Source of the DNA: an uncultured Bacteroidota bacterium
GTDB taxonomy: Bacteria; Bacteroidota; Bacteroidia; Chitinophagales; Chitinophagaceae
Direction of reading: 5' to 3'
Assembly: GCA_903958045.1 (NCBI GenBank)
Contig: CAJBRT010000127.1
Span: 1-48,493 of the forward strand
DNA: 48,493 nt
Positions within the stretch are counted from its first letter, which is position 1; each line of letters starts with the position of its first letter. A model generated the notes under the pieces. That model did not search any database and was not told the origin of the DNA. It saw nothing but the letters and a program-made list of their open reading frames with translations. The translations under genes were made by a program, and so were the position numbers. This document shows positions 1 through 8,915 of this stretch, piece by piece.

Positions 1-31
1 CCCAGTGTATTGGTGGTTCAAAATGACTCAT
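1..31 (-). CDS. Start of a gene cut by the window edge, probable IscX
   Basis: An ATG on the minus strand at 31 opens a frame that runs off the window, giving MSHFEPPIHW before the edge. It lies 33 bp downstream of the ferredoxin gene on the same strand. IscX, a small acidic iron-sulfur assembly adaptor, follows fdx in the classical isc operon and has an N-terminal HW/RW-D/T motif, which fits the visible residues. Only ten residues can be seen, so the identification rests mainly on context and could be wrong. Confidence 0.4.
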   Translation of the reverse strand, partial: MSHFEPPIHW

Positions 32-64
32 AGCTATTTTTGATAAAGTAAGTTACAACTAATA

Positions 65-400
65 TTATTCGCCTAAAAACTGAGTTTGATCCGGAAGTGT
101 AATTTCGATGGTTCCGGAACCCGCTTGCAATACGCACTGACATCCAAGTCTTGAATTAATACGAGGATTTACCGCTCTATCAATAAAATCTTCTTCTCTA
201 TCAGATAATTCTTCGAGGTGTTCCATGCCTGCATGCACATACATATGACAGGTGCTACACGCACAAACGGCACCACAGTTATGGTGCAGCTCAATGCCAT
301 TATCTAAACAAACTTCTAATAAACTTTGATCCGGCTCAATATTTGAAAGGGTTACCGGCTCTAAACCTTTCTGTTCAAATTTCACGTTTACTGTATACAT
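65..400 (-). CDS. fdx: 2Fe-2S ferredoxin, ISC/adrenodoxin type
   Basis: A 111-residue soluble electron carrier with a plant/adrenodoxin-type 2Fe-2S domain. The cluster ligands are visible as C42-x5-C48-x2-C51 and a distal C87 in the LGCQ motif, the pattern of ISC-type ferredoxins rather than the C-x4-C-x2-C of photosynthetic ones. The frame is open further upstream to 463, but I chose the ATG at 400 because the family begins close to a MYTVNVKF-like strand and because a -7 promoter element (420-427) lies between the two candidate starts. Likely role is electron supply to iron-sulfur cluster assembly, possibly also to oxygen-dependent enzymes such as the desaturase nearby; the latter is inference. 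Confidence 0.9.
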   Translation of the reverse strand: MYTVNVKFEQKGLEPVTLSNIEPDQSLLEVCLDNGIELHHNCGAVCACSTCHMYVHAGMEHLEELSDREEDFIDRAVNPRINSRLGCQCVLQAGSGTIEITLPDQTQFLGE

Positions 401-419
401 AACTAGATGCTTTGGACCG

Positions 420-427
420 CAAAAGTA
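420..427 (-). promoter_or_regulatory. -7 promoter element of fdx
   Basis: On the minus strand this reads TACTTTTG, matching the Bacteroidota consensus TAnnTTTG. It is 19 nt from the ATG at 400. No TTTG is present at the expected -33 spacing. It argues for the shorter ferredoxin start. Confidence 0.5.
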
Positions 428-505
428 TTTCAAAAATGTGGCTACACCCATTTCGTTGAACAATTTATGTAGCGAAAAAGGAAAAAATTATGCACGGGAG
501 GGCAT

Positions 506-513
506 TATCTTTG
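506..513 (+). promoter_or_regulatory. -7 promoter element of the alpha/beta hydrolase gene
   Basis: TATCTTTG is an exact match to TAnnTTTG, with only four bases between its last G and the ATG at 518. If transcription starts at the usual distance, the mRNA would begin at or next to the start codon. Confidence 0.5.
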
Positions 514-517
514 CGGC

Positions 518-1387
518 ATGAAAATGAAATTGGGTCAACGCTTAGTCATTGGATACTATAAAAACAAATTAAGAACCCTTAGTTACTTATCTAAAGAAAA
601 AGCCGCAGTGGAGGCCTTTCGTTTGTTTTGCACGCCCTACACCCGAAAAATTACCCAAAAAAGACCCGCCATTTTTACAAAAGCGACGCCTAAATTGATT
701 GATTTTGAAGGTTTGGCCATTGTTGGCTATGGCTGGACGCCTAGTGCCCCCAATGGTAAAAAAGTAATGATACTGCATGGATTTAGCAGTTATGCCTATA
801 AATTTGAACACTATGTACCCCTTTTATTACAGCTGGGTTACGAAGTGCTGGCTTTTGACGCCCCTGGTCATGGAGACAGTGAAGGAAAAATTGTAAACGC
901 CCTTGTTTACAAGCGTTTTATATGCCAGGTAAATGAAGTTGAAAATGGGATTGATGCATTTATCGCCCATTCGTTTGGAGGCCTCGCCCTTTCACTAGCA
1001 ATGCAGGATTTACCGGACGCAGCTAATAAAAAGATGGTTTTAATTGCCCCCGCCACAGAAACCACCACTGCCCTAGGGTGGTTTTATAAAATGCTGCAGG
1101 TACAACCTGATTTACAAGCGGCCATTGAAGCATATATAATAAGTATGGCTGGTAAGCCCATATCGTATTTTTCGGTGACCCATTCACTTACTGTTATTGA
1201 TACCCCATGCCTTTGGATTCATGATAAAAATGATTCCATTTGCCCCTTTTCGGATACATTACAGGCACAAACGAGCGCCAAGCCCCACCAAGAATTTTTT
1301 ATTACAGAAGGGCTCGGCCACAACAAAGTATATAGGGATCAAGGAGTTATGAAAAAAATTGGGGCATATTTAACCCCCCAGATCTAG
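518..1387 (+). CDS. Alpha/beta hydrolase
   Basis: A 289-residue cytoplasmic alpha/beta-hydrolase fold protein without a signal peptide. The oxyanion-hole HGFSS motif is at residues 87-91, followed by a GHGDS turn (118-122). The nucleophile elbow reads AHSFGG with Ser152, a variant of G-x-S-x-G with alanine first. The likely acid is Asp239 (DKNDSICPF) and the histidine is His268 (GLGHNKVY), so the triad looks complete. Substrate is unknown; esterase or lipase-like activity is plausible. A second in-frame ATG lies at codon 3. It is divergent from the ferredoxin gene and co-directional with topA, 78 bp away. Confidence 0.85.
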   Translation: MKMKLGQRLVIGYYKNKLRTLSYLSKEKAAVEAFRLFCTPYTRKITQKRPAIFTKATPKLIDFEGLAIVGYGWTPSAPNGKKVMILHGFSSYAYKFEHYVPLLLQLGYEVLAFDAPGHGDSEGKIVNALVYKRFICQVNEVENGIDAFIAHSFGGLALSLAMQDLPDAANKKMVLIAPATETTTALGWFYKMLQVQPDLQAAIEAYIISMAGKPISYFSVTHSLTVIDTPCLWIHDKNDSICPFSDTLQAQTSAKPHQEFFITEGLGHNKVYRDQGVMKKIGAYLTPQI

Positions 1388-1398
1388 GCTTTTGGGGG
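1375..1398 (+). terminator. Possible weak terminator after the hydrolase gene
   Basis: CCCCCA (1375-1380) can pair with TGGGGG (1393-1398) around a 12-nt loop, followed by CTGTTTTT. The stem overlaps the hydrolase stop codon at 1385-1387. The loop is long and the stem short, so this is a weak call. Confidence 0.3.
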
Positions 1399-1465
1399 CT
1401 GTTTTTGACCCAAATGCGTGTAAGTTTTTTTATGTTTTCAAGGTTTCAACTAATATTGCAGCTAC

Positions 1466-4072
1466 ATGGCAAAGAATTTATTGATTGTTGAGTCACCGGC
1501 AAAGGCCAAAACCATAGAAAAGATCTTAGGGTCTGATTTTGAGGTAAAAAGCTGTTATGGCCATATTCGTGACCTTGATAAAGGTGATAAAGGTATAGAT
1601 ATACAAAATCAGTTTCAACCGAGCTATATTGTCCCCGACGAGAAGGAAAGAGTGGTGAAAGAACTCAGACAAATCGCTAAAAAATCGGGCGAAGTTTGGC
1701 TCGCATCGGATGAGGACCGCGAAGGAGAAAGTATCAGTTGGCACCTTGCCGAAGTACTGGGTTTAAACCCTGCTACTACCAAGCGTATCGTATTCCATGA
1801 AATTACAGCACCGGCGATAAAAAAAGCAGTACAAAATCCACGTTTCATTAATATGGATCTCGTGGATGCCCAACAAGCAAGAAGGGTGCTTGACCGTTTA
1901 GTAGGTTTTGAATTAAGCCCAGTATTATGGCGCAAAATTGGCATGCAAAAAAGTTTAAGTGCAGGCCGTGTACAAAGTGTTGCCGTACGTTTAATAGTAG
2001 AAAGAGAAAGAGAGATCAATCATTTTATTCCAGAAAGTAGCTATAAAATTGAAGCCATTTTTACGGCGCTAGATGTAAACAAAAAAACAGTTTCATTTAA
2101 AGCAGAAGGACCTACAAAAGTAAATACACAATCTTCTGCCAACGATTTTTTAACCAGTTGTAAAAGTGCTACATATACGGTAGATGACGTGACGGTAAAA
2201 CCTACCAAACGCACACCAGCAGCACCTTTCACAACTTCTACCCTACAACAAGAAGCTTCTCGTAAATTAGGATATGGCGTAACCAAAACCATGTTACTCG
2301 CACAAAAATTGTATGAAAGCGGTAAGATTACTTATATGCGTACCGACAGTATCAATTTAAGTGATACGGCTATGGCGGATATTCATAAAGAAGTAGAAAG
2401 TAGTTACGGTGCAAATTATTATCAGCCCAGAAAATACAAGAATAAAAACGAAAACGCACAAGAAGCGCACGAAGCCATCAGACCTACCTACATGAATAAT
2501 AAAACGGTAGCAGATGAAGAAACAAGACGCCTCTATGAACTGATTTGGAGAAGAACGATTGCTTCTCAAATGAGCGATGCCGCTTTTGAAAAAACGGTTG
2601 CAAAAATTAATATTTCTACCAACAAAGAACAGCTTACTGCTTCTGGTGAAGTACTCAAATTTGACGGTTTCTTAAAAGTATATTTAGAAGGAAAAGACGA
2701 CGAGGATGATGATGACACAGAAGGCATTTTACCGCCATTAGCAGCGAAACAAAAACTTGACTTTGCGGAGATGACGGCTACCGAAAAATTTTCTAGACCA
2801 GGTGCTAGATACACCGAGGCATCCCTTGTTAAAAAGATGGAAGAATTAGGTATTGGTAGACCTTCTACTTACGCCCCTACCATCTCTACTATTATTAAAC
2901 GTAATTATGTAGAAAAAAGAGATAAAGAAGGCGTTAAGCGTCTATCTAATTTACTTATTCTGCGTAAAAATGATAGCATCGAAAAAGAAATTGTTTCTGA
3001 AAATACCGGTGCAGAAAAATCTAAACTGTTCCCTACCGACCTTGGTATGGTGGTTACAGACTTTTTAAAACAGCACTTCGAAAAAGTGATGGACTATGGT
3101 TTTACAGCAAAAATCGAACAGGAGTTTGATGAAATTGCTGCAGGTAAAACCAAATGGAAAAGCATGATAGCATCCTTCTACACGCCATTCCATGAAAACA
3201 TAGAACATACCCTCGAAAACGCAAATAGAGCTGTAGGTGAAAGAGAATTAGGGATGGATGAAGCTACTGGTAAAAAAGTAATTGCCAGAATGGGACGCTA
3301 CGGCCCCATGGTTCAAATTGGTCATCAAGACGAAGAAGAAAAACCAAGATTTGCTAAATTAAAAGCAGATCAAAGTATCGAAACCATTACCATGCAGGAA
3401 GCCATGGAATTGTTTTCATTGCCGCGTGTGCTCGGATCGTACAACGACATGGAGCTTGCCGTGAATGTGGGAAGATTTGGCCCGTACATTAAATTAGGCG
3501 AACAGTTTATATCCATTCCAAAAGGAGAAGACCTGCATACCATGGATTTGGACAGAGCCATTGTACTACTTGGTGAGAAAGAATTAGCCGAAGCGCCAAT
3601 TGCACACTACAAAGAGCTGCCTGTAACGAAAGGAAAGGGCCGTTTTGGACCGTTTATTAAGTGGGACGGTATCTTTATCAATATCCCAAGAGCCTACGAT
3701 TTTGACAACCTGAGTAGCTCAGACATCAATGAATTAATTGAAAAGAAATTAGAGAAAGAAGCCAATAGGTACATTCAAAACTGGCCTGCCGATAAAATTA
3801 GTATCGAAAATGGTAGATGGGGACCCTTTATCAAGTTCAATAAAAAGATGCTAAAACTGGGTCGTAAAGCGGATGGTACAAAATATGAAGCTGCCGATTT
3901 AGCGGACGTTGATATCGAAACGGTAAAAGCCATGATTGAGCTTCAGGTTCCGGGCGCGTTTAGCAAAAAGGCCAAAGCACCAGCTAAAAAGTCTGCGGCA
4001 AAAACAGCGACTAAAAAGGCTGCTCCTAAAAAAGCGGCGGCTAAAAAATCGGCTCCTAAAAAGAAATCTTAA
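1466..4072 (+). CDS. topA: DNA topoisomerase I (type IA)
   Basis: An 868-residue type IA topoisomerase that relaxes negative supercoils. The TOPRIM domain is at the N-terminus with the acidic triplet SDEDREGE at residues 81-88. The catalytic tyrosine is Tyr290 in ITYMRTDS. The C-terminus lacks the zinc ribbons of the E. coli enzyme; instead it has four topoisomerase C-terminal repeats, each with a G-R-x-G-P-x-x-x-x motif (roughly residues 610-800). The last ~35 residues are a lysine/alanine/proline tail resembling histone H1-like basic tails. An internal acidic run (DDEDDDD) falls in the central domain. The stop codon overlaps that of the convergent desaturase gene. Confidence 0.97.
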   Translation: MAKNLLIVESPAKAKTIEKILGSDFEVKSCYGHIRDLDKGDKGIDIQNQFQPSYIVPDEKERVVKELRQIAKKSGEVWLASDEDREGESISWHLAEVLGLNPATTKRIVFHEITAPAIKKAVQNPRFINMDLVDAQQARRVLDRLVGFELSPVLWRKIGMQKSLSAGRVQSVAVRLIVEREREINHFIPESSYKIEAIFTALDVNKKTVSFKAEGPTKVNTQSSANDFLTSCKSATYTVDDVTVKPTKRTPAAPFTTSTLQQEASRKLGYGVTKTMLLAQKLYESGKITYMRTDSINLSDTAMADIHKEVESSYGANYYQPRKYKNKNENAQEAHEAIRPTYMNNKTVADEETRRLYELIWRRTIASQMSDAAFEKTVAKINISTNKEQLTASGEVLKFDGFLKVYLEGKDDEDDDDTEGILPPLAAKQKLDFAEMTATEKFSRPGARYTEASLVKKMEELGIGRPSTYAPTISTIIKRNYVEKRDKEGVKRLSNLLILRKNDSIEKEIVSENTGAEKSKLFPTDLGMVVTDFLKQHFEKVMDYGFTAKIEQEFDEIAAGKTKWKSMIASFYTPFHENIEHTLENANRAVGERELGMDEATGKKVIARMGRYGPMVQIGHQDEEEKPRFAKLKADQSIETITMQEAMELFSLPRVLGSYNDMELAVNVGRFGPYIKLGEQFISIPKGEDLHTMDLDRAIVLLGEKELAEAPIAHYKELPVTKGKGRFGPFIKWDGIFINIPRAYDFDNLSSSDINELIEKKLEKEANRYIQNWPADKISIENGRWGPFIKFNKKMLKLGRKADGTKYEAADLADVDIETVKAMIELQVPGAFSKKAKAPAKKSAAKTATKKAAPKKAAAKKSAPKKKS

Positions 4073-5145
4073 GCTCTACCCATATCACGTAAAAAATGTA
4101 CGTGGGCTAAAACGGCTCTGCGCATGGTAGGATACTCAATGTATTGCAGGTGAAACTCGGCGCATACATTTTTTACAATCTCACTAATGGCAGGATAATG
4201 CACGTGCGATATTTTAGGAAACAAGTGGTGCTCGATTTGGAAATTAAGCCCTCCTACTAACCAGCTAATTAATTTATTTTTTGTTGCAAAATTTGCAGTC
4301 GTTTTAATTTGATGTGCCGCAAACTCATCGGGTAATTTATTGTCGTCATCCACTACCGGAAAGTCTGTGTGTTCTACCGTATGTGCCAGTTGAAATACAA
4401 TGCTTAACACAAAGCCAGCAAACATGGTCATTACTAAAAAACCAATCAACCACTTCACCCAACCTAACAGTGCAATAGGCAATACCACAAAAACGGCAGC
4501 ATGGTATACTTTTACCACCCAAAACTCGATATGATCTTTGAGTTCCATTTTTTTAAGTGGCACAGATCCAATTCGCTGAGAGAAATATTTTTTATAATCT
4601 GTAAAGAAAATCCAGAAAACATACAGTAGCATATAGAGGGCCCAAAAATATACGTGTTGAAATTTATGAATGCCGTATTTTTTTTGTGTTGGCGCCATGC
4701 GCATTAAACCACCCACTTCAATATCATCATCTACCCCATCCACATTGGTAAATGTGTGGTGGATCATAACGTGTTTCATTCTCCACATAAAACGGTTGGC
4801 CCCTAATAAGCTAATAGACGAAGCCGCAATTTTATTGAGCCATTTATTGGTACTAAAACTACCATGGCTACCATCATGCATTACATTAAAACCAATGGCG
4901 GCTACTAAACCTCCCATTACAATACACTCAGCAACCGCTAACCACCAAATAGGCGTAAAAAATACAACATGAACATACACGGCAATGAGTGCCAAAATCA
5001 TTAAGATCGCTTTGGTAAATAACCCTGGTGTTCCAGTGGCATCTATTCCCTTTTCATCAAAATAGGCTTGTACGCGTCTTTTTAATTCGGCGTGCAAGGA
5101 ATCTTTGGTAGCAGGAAATTTAGGCGATATGTAAGATGTAGACAT
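4069..5145 (-). CDS. Fatty acid desaturase, acyl-CoA/front-end type
   Basis: A 358-residue integral membrane di-iron desaturase that introduces double bonds into acyl chains with O2 and a reductant. The three histidine boxes are visible: HDGSH at 90-94, H125 with H129-H130 in HVMIHH, and QIEHH at 303-307. Glutamine as the first residue of the third box is typical of front-end (delta-5/6-like) desaturases. There is no N-terminal cytochrome b5 domain, so electrons must come from a separate carrier; the ferredoxin at the window start is one candidate. Hydrophobic segments surround residues 45-85, 165-182 and 215-255. Regiospecificity cannot be read from the sequence. Confidence 0.9.
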   Translation of the reverse strand: MSTSYISPKFPATKDSLHAELKRRVQAYFDEKGIDATGTPGLFTKAILMILALIAVYVHVVFFTPIWWLAVAECIVMGGLVAAIGFNVMHDGSHGSFSTNKWLNKIAASSISLLGANRFMWRMKHVMIHHTFTNVDGVDDDIEVGGLMRMAPTQKKYGIHKFQHVYFWALYMLLYVFWIFFTDYKKYFSQRIGSVPLKKMELKDHIEFWVVKVYHAAVFVVLPIALLGWVKWLIGFLVMTMFAGFVLSIVFQLAHTVEHTDFPVVDDDNKLPDEFAAHQIKTTANFATKNKLISWLVGGLNFQIEHHLFPKISHVHYPAISEIVKNVCAEFHLQYIEYPTMRRAVLAHVHFLRDMGRA

Positions 5146-5374
5146 GCGCGGTTTTTAAATGTGATTACACAAGTTAACACATAATTGGTTCTCCCCCTCA
5201 ATGTTGTGCATAAATAGACCCGATTTAACATAGAACTTATTCGGAACTGCCAGTGAACGTTAAACAAAACAAAATAGTATGTCAATAATAAGCGTTGTTT
5301 CCCACAGCGCTGAATAACTAAATAGTGATGGTTTGTCTAATTTTATTTTAGTTTGGGTAAGATTTAGCAGCAAC
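5146..5374. other. Divergent intergenic region, 229 bp
   Basis: The longest gene-free stretch of the window, between the divergent desaturase and SirB1-like genes. It is AT-rich. I see no tRNA, riboswitch-like structure, strong inverted repeat or exact TAnnTTTG element. TTAGTTTG (one mismatch) near 5349 is the nearest promoter-like match upstream of the SirB1-like gene. Confidence 0.5.
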
Positions 5375-6253
5375 ATGGAGCAAACAAAAGAGATTAAAGC
5401 CCTTTTTACCCTTATAGACGATCCAGACGAAGAAATATATTCTAGTATTTCTGAAAAAATTGTTGCCTATGGTAAAGGAATTATTCCAAACCTAGAACAC
5501 TTATGGGAAACTACATTATCGGAAGACGTACAACAAAGAATTGAAGGCATTATTCAAAGGCTTCATTTTACAGATTTAATGCACGACTTTACGTGCTGGA
5601 AAAACACAACACCGCACGATTTATTATCTGGCGCACTCTTACTCGGTAAACTAGAATACCCCGATATGAATGCGACATTAGCGCTTCAGGATTTAGAGAA
5701 GATTAGAAAAAATATTTGGCTAGAGCTGAATAGTTTTTTAACGCCACTCGAACAGGCCAATGTTTTAACGAGTATCCTTTACAAATACTACAAACTTTTT
5801 GGTAACGAAGTTGACTACAAAAATGCCGACGATTTTTATGTACATAAAGTACTTGAAACAAAGACAGGCAATGCCATGAGCAATGGAATCATCTACCAAA
5901 CATTGTGTGAACAATTAGATATTCATGCGAAGCTCATTAATATACCTAAACAGTGTATCCTCGCCTTTTATCATTCCGACTATGAAGAGGCCCATTATAT
6001 TGGTAATCCGCAAGATAAAATACACTTTTACATAGACGCTACGAACGGAAATGCATTTTCGCATGCCGATATTGATAGCTATTTTGAACGCATTAATACC
6101 ACACCTAAACCTTTTCATTTTAAAGCGCAGGAAGCACCAGACACACTGGCAATACTATTGAGTGAATTGAGTAAATGCTATAGCAGAAATTCAAAAGCCC
6201 ACAAACAAACAGAGATTGCACAGTTGATTGAACTGTTGTCCTCAAAAAGCTAA
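5375..6253 (+). CDS. SirB1-like (transglutaminase-like core 2) protein
   Basis: A 292-residue soluble protein. Its second half matches the SirB1/Transglut_core2 pattern: a segment with VHKVLETKTGNAMSNGIIYQ, a central IPKQCILAFYH block, and FYIDATNGNAFSHADIDSYF, equivalent to the family's R/K-x-G-x-P-x-x-L, G-x-P-x-H-F-L-V and D-P-x-x-G-G motifs. The Cys-His-Asp triad of true transglutaminases is not evident, as is common in this family. The frame is open to 5333; I prefer the ATG at 5375 because the preceding 14 residues look like untranslated sequence. Only 4 bp separate it from the ogt start, so the two are probably co-transcribed. Biochemical function is unknown. Confidence 0.65.
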   Translation: MEQTKEIKALFTLIDDPDEEIYSSISEKIVAYGKGIIPNLEHLWETTLSEDVQQRIEGIIQRLHFTDLMHDFTCWKNTTPHDLLSGALLLGKLEYPDMNATLALQDLEKIRKNIWLELNSFLTPLEQANVLTSILYKYYKLFGNEVDYKNADDFYVHKVLETKTGNAMSNGIIYQTLCEQLDIHAKLINIPKQCILAFYHSDYEEAHYIGNPQDKIHFYIDATNGNAFSHADIDSYFERINTTPKPFHFKAQEAPDTLAILLSELSKCYSRNSKAHKQTEIAQLIELLSSKS

Positions 6254-6257
6254 TGCT

Positions 6258-6773
6258 ATGCTACCTGAAACCGACATCGACATCATTACCTATGCATACT
6301 ATGATAGTCCTGTGGGTGTTTTAAAAATTGGTGGCACAGAACAGTACATCACAGAAATAAGCTTTGCAGCAAAAGAAACAGAACCCGCGCACAATACCAC
6401 GGAGCCCTCACCCATACTACATACATGCACGGAACAGCTCATCGAATATTTTTTAGGCACGAGACAAATTTTTGATATTCCCTATCATCAATCCGGAACC
6501 GAGTTTCAAGAAAAAGTATGGGCCAAACTTGCAGAAATAAATTATGGCAGTACGTATAGCTACACCGATATAGCAAAAAAATTAGGCGACCCCAAAGTCA
6601 TCAGAGCAGCCGCAGCAGCTAACGGTAAAAATAAATTAATGATACTCGTACCCTGCCACCGTGTAATTGGTGCGGACCGGTCATTAGTGGGTTATGCAGG
6701 TGGGATGCCCGTTAAAAAATGGTTATTGCAGCATGAATTCAGAATCAAACATGGCGTGCAAACCTTATTTTAA
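6258..6773 (+). CDS. ogt: Methylated-DNA--protein-cysteine S-methyltransferase
   Basis: A 171-residue suicide repair protein that transfers alkyl groups from O6-alkylguanine to its own cysteine. The acceptor Cys133 sits in LVPCHRVIG, and the helix-turn-helix DNA-binding part with the arginine finger (IRAAAAANGKN) precedes it. The usual N-P after this helix is N-K here. The small N-terminal domain (1-78) is that of Ogt/MGMT proteins. The ATG at 6258 was chosen over an upstream one inside the preceding gene because it follows the preceding stop by 4 bp and begins the conserved domain correctly. It converges on cdd with a 12-bp gap. Confidence 0.93.
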   Translation: MLPETDIDIITYAYYDSPVGVLKIGGTEQYITEISFAAKETEPAHNTTEPSPILHTCTEQLIEYFLGTRQIFDIPYHQSGTEFQEKVWAKLAEINYGSTYSYTDIAKKLGDPKVIRAAAAANGKNKLMILVPCHRVIGADRSLVGYAGGMPVKKWLLQHEFRIKHGVQTLF

Positions 6774-6785
6774 CTCCATGTTGGT

Positions 6786-7271
6786 TTAGTGCAAGTGAAC
6801 ACCCGAAAATCCAAATGGCAAAAGATCGGCCGCTTTTTCAATCACATATATTTCACCAGTCGCACCCCCTAAAATTAGGCGCATCGATTTGTTTACAATA
6901 GACTCATATTCGGCAATGGCTTGTCTACACATGCCGCAGGGTGCAATAGGTATATTGTTACCACCACGCTCATTGTGATACGTAATAGCCATGGTAATGA
7001 TGGGTACTTTTGGTTGCACAGTGGAAGCGGTACTTAACAAAACGCGCTCCGCACAAATACCAATAGGGTAACTCGCATTTTCTTGATTGCTGCCTTTGAT
7101 GATTTCGCCATTTTCTAACATAGCAGCTGCGCCTACATTAAATTTTGAATACGGGGCATGGGCTAGCGTTAACGCAGCTTGTGCCTGCGTAAATAATGCT
7201 TGATCGCTGATGGATAGTGCATCAAGAGATGCAAAAACTTGGTACGAAAATTGAACGGTTTGTTTTTGCAT
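6786..7271 (-). CDS. cdd: Cytidine deaminase
   Basis: A 161-residue homotetrameric-type cytidine/deoxycytidine deaminase of pyrimidine salvage. The zinc site is the CAE motif (Cys73, catalytic Glu75) plus PCGMC (Cys112 and Cys115), the three-cysteine arrangement of tetrameric enzymes. The substrate-binding N-x-E equivalent is in the GSNQENASYP block. It starts 12 bp after the lepB stop on the same strand, so it probably belongs to a lepB-cdd transcript. Confidence 0.93.
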   Translation of the reverse strand: MQKQTVQFSYQVFASLDALSISDQALFTQAQAALTLAHAPYSKFNVGAAAMLENGEIIKGSNQENASYPIGICAERVLLSTASTVQPKVPIITMAITYHNERGGNNIPIAPCGMCRQAIAEYESIVNKSMRLILGGATGEIYVIEKAADLLPFGFSGVHLH

Positions 7272-7283
7272 AATGGTTAATTT

Positions 7284-8789
7284 TTATTGTATGAAATTAA
7301 AAAGGCGCTTCCACCTTGGTCCGTTTTCCCAACTGAGCCAAATTAAAGAAGCCTTTCCAACTATATGTGTTTCTGGCACAAAGCCCCAGAACCTGCTATC
7401 CTGGCTACGATGACGGTTGTCTCCCATCATCCAGTAGTAATTGTACTTTGGCGTATACGTAGTAGCCGGTTTACCATTAATCATAAACTGTCCGTTATTG
7501 ATTGCAAATGTATTGTGCTCGTAATTTTCAATCAACCTTTGATACAGCGCAATATTTGTAGCCGATAAAACAATGGGCTTCCCCTTTTTTGGAATTTCAA
7601 GTGGTCCAAAATTATCGATGGTCCATGGGTAATTGACTTCATCATTAGGAAAAGTAATACCCGCATAGTTTTCGATATAAGGGGTAACAGATTTTACATT
7701 CGGTAGTGTTTTTAAAATAGCCGCTTCCGAAGGAGTTACGTTAAATTTAAAAGCACTATCCGATAAAGCGTCTAATTGACCTTTGGTATCGTTTACATCG
7801 ATGTTAAACGTTTCTTTTAAATACGTAGGATCAAAAGCTGTTTTGTTGGTTACAACAATATATTCGGTTTGAGATGCAGGTGGAACAAACGCAGTTTGAT
7901 TGTTAACAAACAAAACGCCGTTTTTAATTTGTAATACATCTCCTCCAACACCCACACAACGCTTGATATAATTGTCCGTTTTATCCATGGGATGCACGTG
8001 AATTGGAAACTCCGATTGTAACATTTCACGGTTGCCTTTAAACGAATAACGCAACTCATCGTAGTAAGGTCTTTTACTTCCATACTCCGGCAAATTAATA
8101 ATGGTATCTCCGGTAGGAAAATTAAACACCACTACATCATTTCGATTTACATCTGCAAATGCAGGCAAACGGGTGTAGGGCACTTGAACAAATGTAGTAT
8201 AGGAAGGCGCCGTTACAGAAAAAGGCATGGTATTGTGTACAAAAGGAAAGGATACCGGCGTTTGCGGCATACGAGCACCATAACTCATTTTATTGACAAA
8301 CAAAAAGTCGTTTACGAGTAATGTTTTTTCCATACTCTCCGAAGGAATCACATAGGCTTCAAAAACAAAGGTTCTGATAAGTGTTGCGGCAACAATCGCA
8401 AATACACCCGCATCAATCCATTCACGCGCTCCAGATTTATGGTAATGCGCTAAAGCTTCATCGCCATACCATTTTGTATTTTTAGAAAACCCAATAAAAG
8501 GTAAATAAATAAAAGGTAAAAAAACAAGTAAGGCATGATCGAGTAAACTTACTTTTTTAAAATGCATCACATAAATGATGGTAATCCAAATCGTAATAAA
8601 CTGCCCAGCAATTGGAATCAGTTGCAACCAGAACCAATATTTTTTAATACCGGTTACTTCCACCATTTGATAGGTATTATAAAATGGAACAAAAGCTTTC
8701 CATCCTTCAATTTTTGATTTATTAAATAACCCGTACACTCCAATATGCCATCCCAACACACCCACAATAAATAGTAAAAGTCCAGTCAT
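7284..8789 (-). CDS. lepB: Signal peptidase I, long Bacteroidota form
   Basis: A 501-residue membrane-bound serine protease that removes signal peptides from secreted pre-proteins. The catalytic serine is Ser152 in IPSESM and the general-base lysine is Lys276 in NYIKRCVG. Box [12 protein letters not shown], is at 456-466. An N-terminal extension of about 120 residues carries several hydrophobic helices before the helix that precedes the catalytic serine (around 125-147). Roughly 140 residues are inserted between the lysine region and box E, so the protein is much longer than the 324-residue E. coli enzyme; long forms are usual in this phylum. It heads a probable operon with cdd. Confidence 0.95.
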   Translation of the reverse strand: MTGLLLFIVGVLGWHIGVYGLFNKSKIEGWKAFVPFYNTYQMVEVTGIKKYWFWLQLIPIAGQFITIWITIIYVMHFKKVSLLDHALLVFLPFIYLPFIGFSKNTKWYGDEALAHYHKSGAREWIDAGVFAIVAATLIRTFVFEAYVIPSESMEKTLLVNDFLFVNKMSYGARMPQTPVSFPFVHNTMPFSVTAPSYTTFVQVPYTRLPAFADVNRNDVVVFNFPTGDTIINLPEYGSKRPYYDELRYSFKGNREMLQSEFPIHVHPMDKTDNYIKRCVGVGGDVLQIKNGVLFVNNQTAFVPPASQTEYIVVTNKTAFDPTYLKETFNIDVNDTKGQLDALSDSAFKFNVTPSEAAILKTLPNVKSVTPYIENYAGITFPNDEVNYPWTIDNFGPLEIPKKGKPIVLSATNIALYQRLIENYEHNTFAINNGQFMINGKPATTYTPKYNYYWMMGDNRHRSQDSRFWGFVPETHIVGKASLIWLSWENGPRWKRLFNFIQ

Positions 8790-8811
8790 AATTATTTGCT
8801 TTTAACGTTAA

Positions 8812-8819
8812 CAAAAATA
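8812..8819 (-). promoter_or_regulatory. -7 promoter element of lepB
   Basis: Reads TATTTTTG on the minus strand, an exact TAnnTTTG match, 22 nt from the lepB ATG. No TTTG at the -33 spacing. Confidence 0.45.
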
Positions 8820-8915
8820 TCCTTTTAGCACCCACATTGGCCATTTTAGTGTTAAAAGTTTATATAAATCGTGATATTTGGCAGGTATAGGCCAGAAAAG
8901 GCAATAATAGCCTGT

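Noticed and set aside
1624-2019. A 131-residue minus-strand frame inside topA
   Set aside because: Serine-rich shadow of a conserved coding region without any domain or start context.
8790-8915. A tRNA or small RNA in the gap between lepB and the TonB receptor gene
   Set aside because: No cloverleaf, T-loop GTTCRA sequence or stable hairpin could be found.
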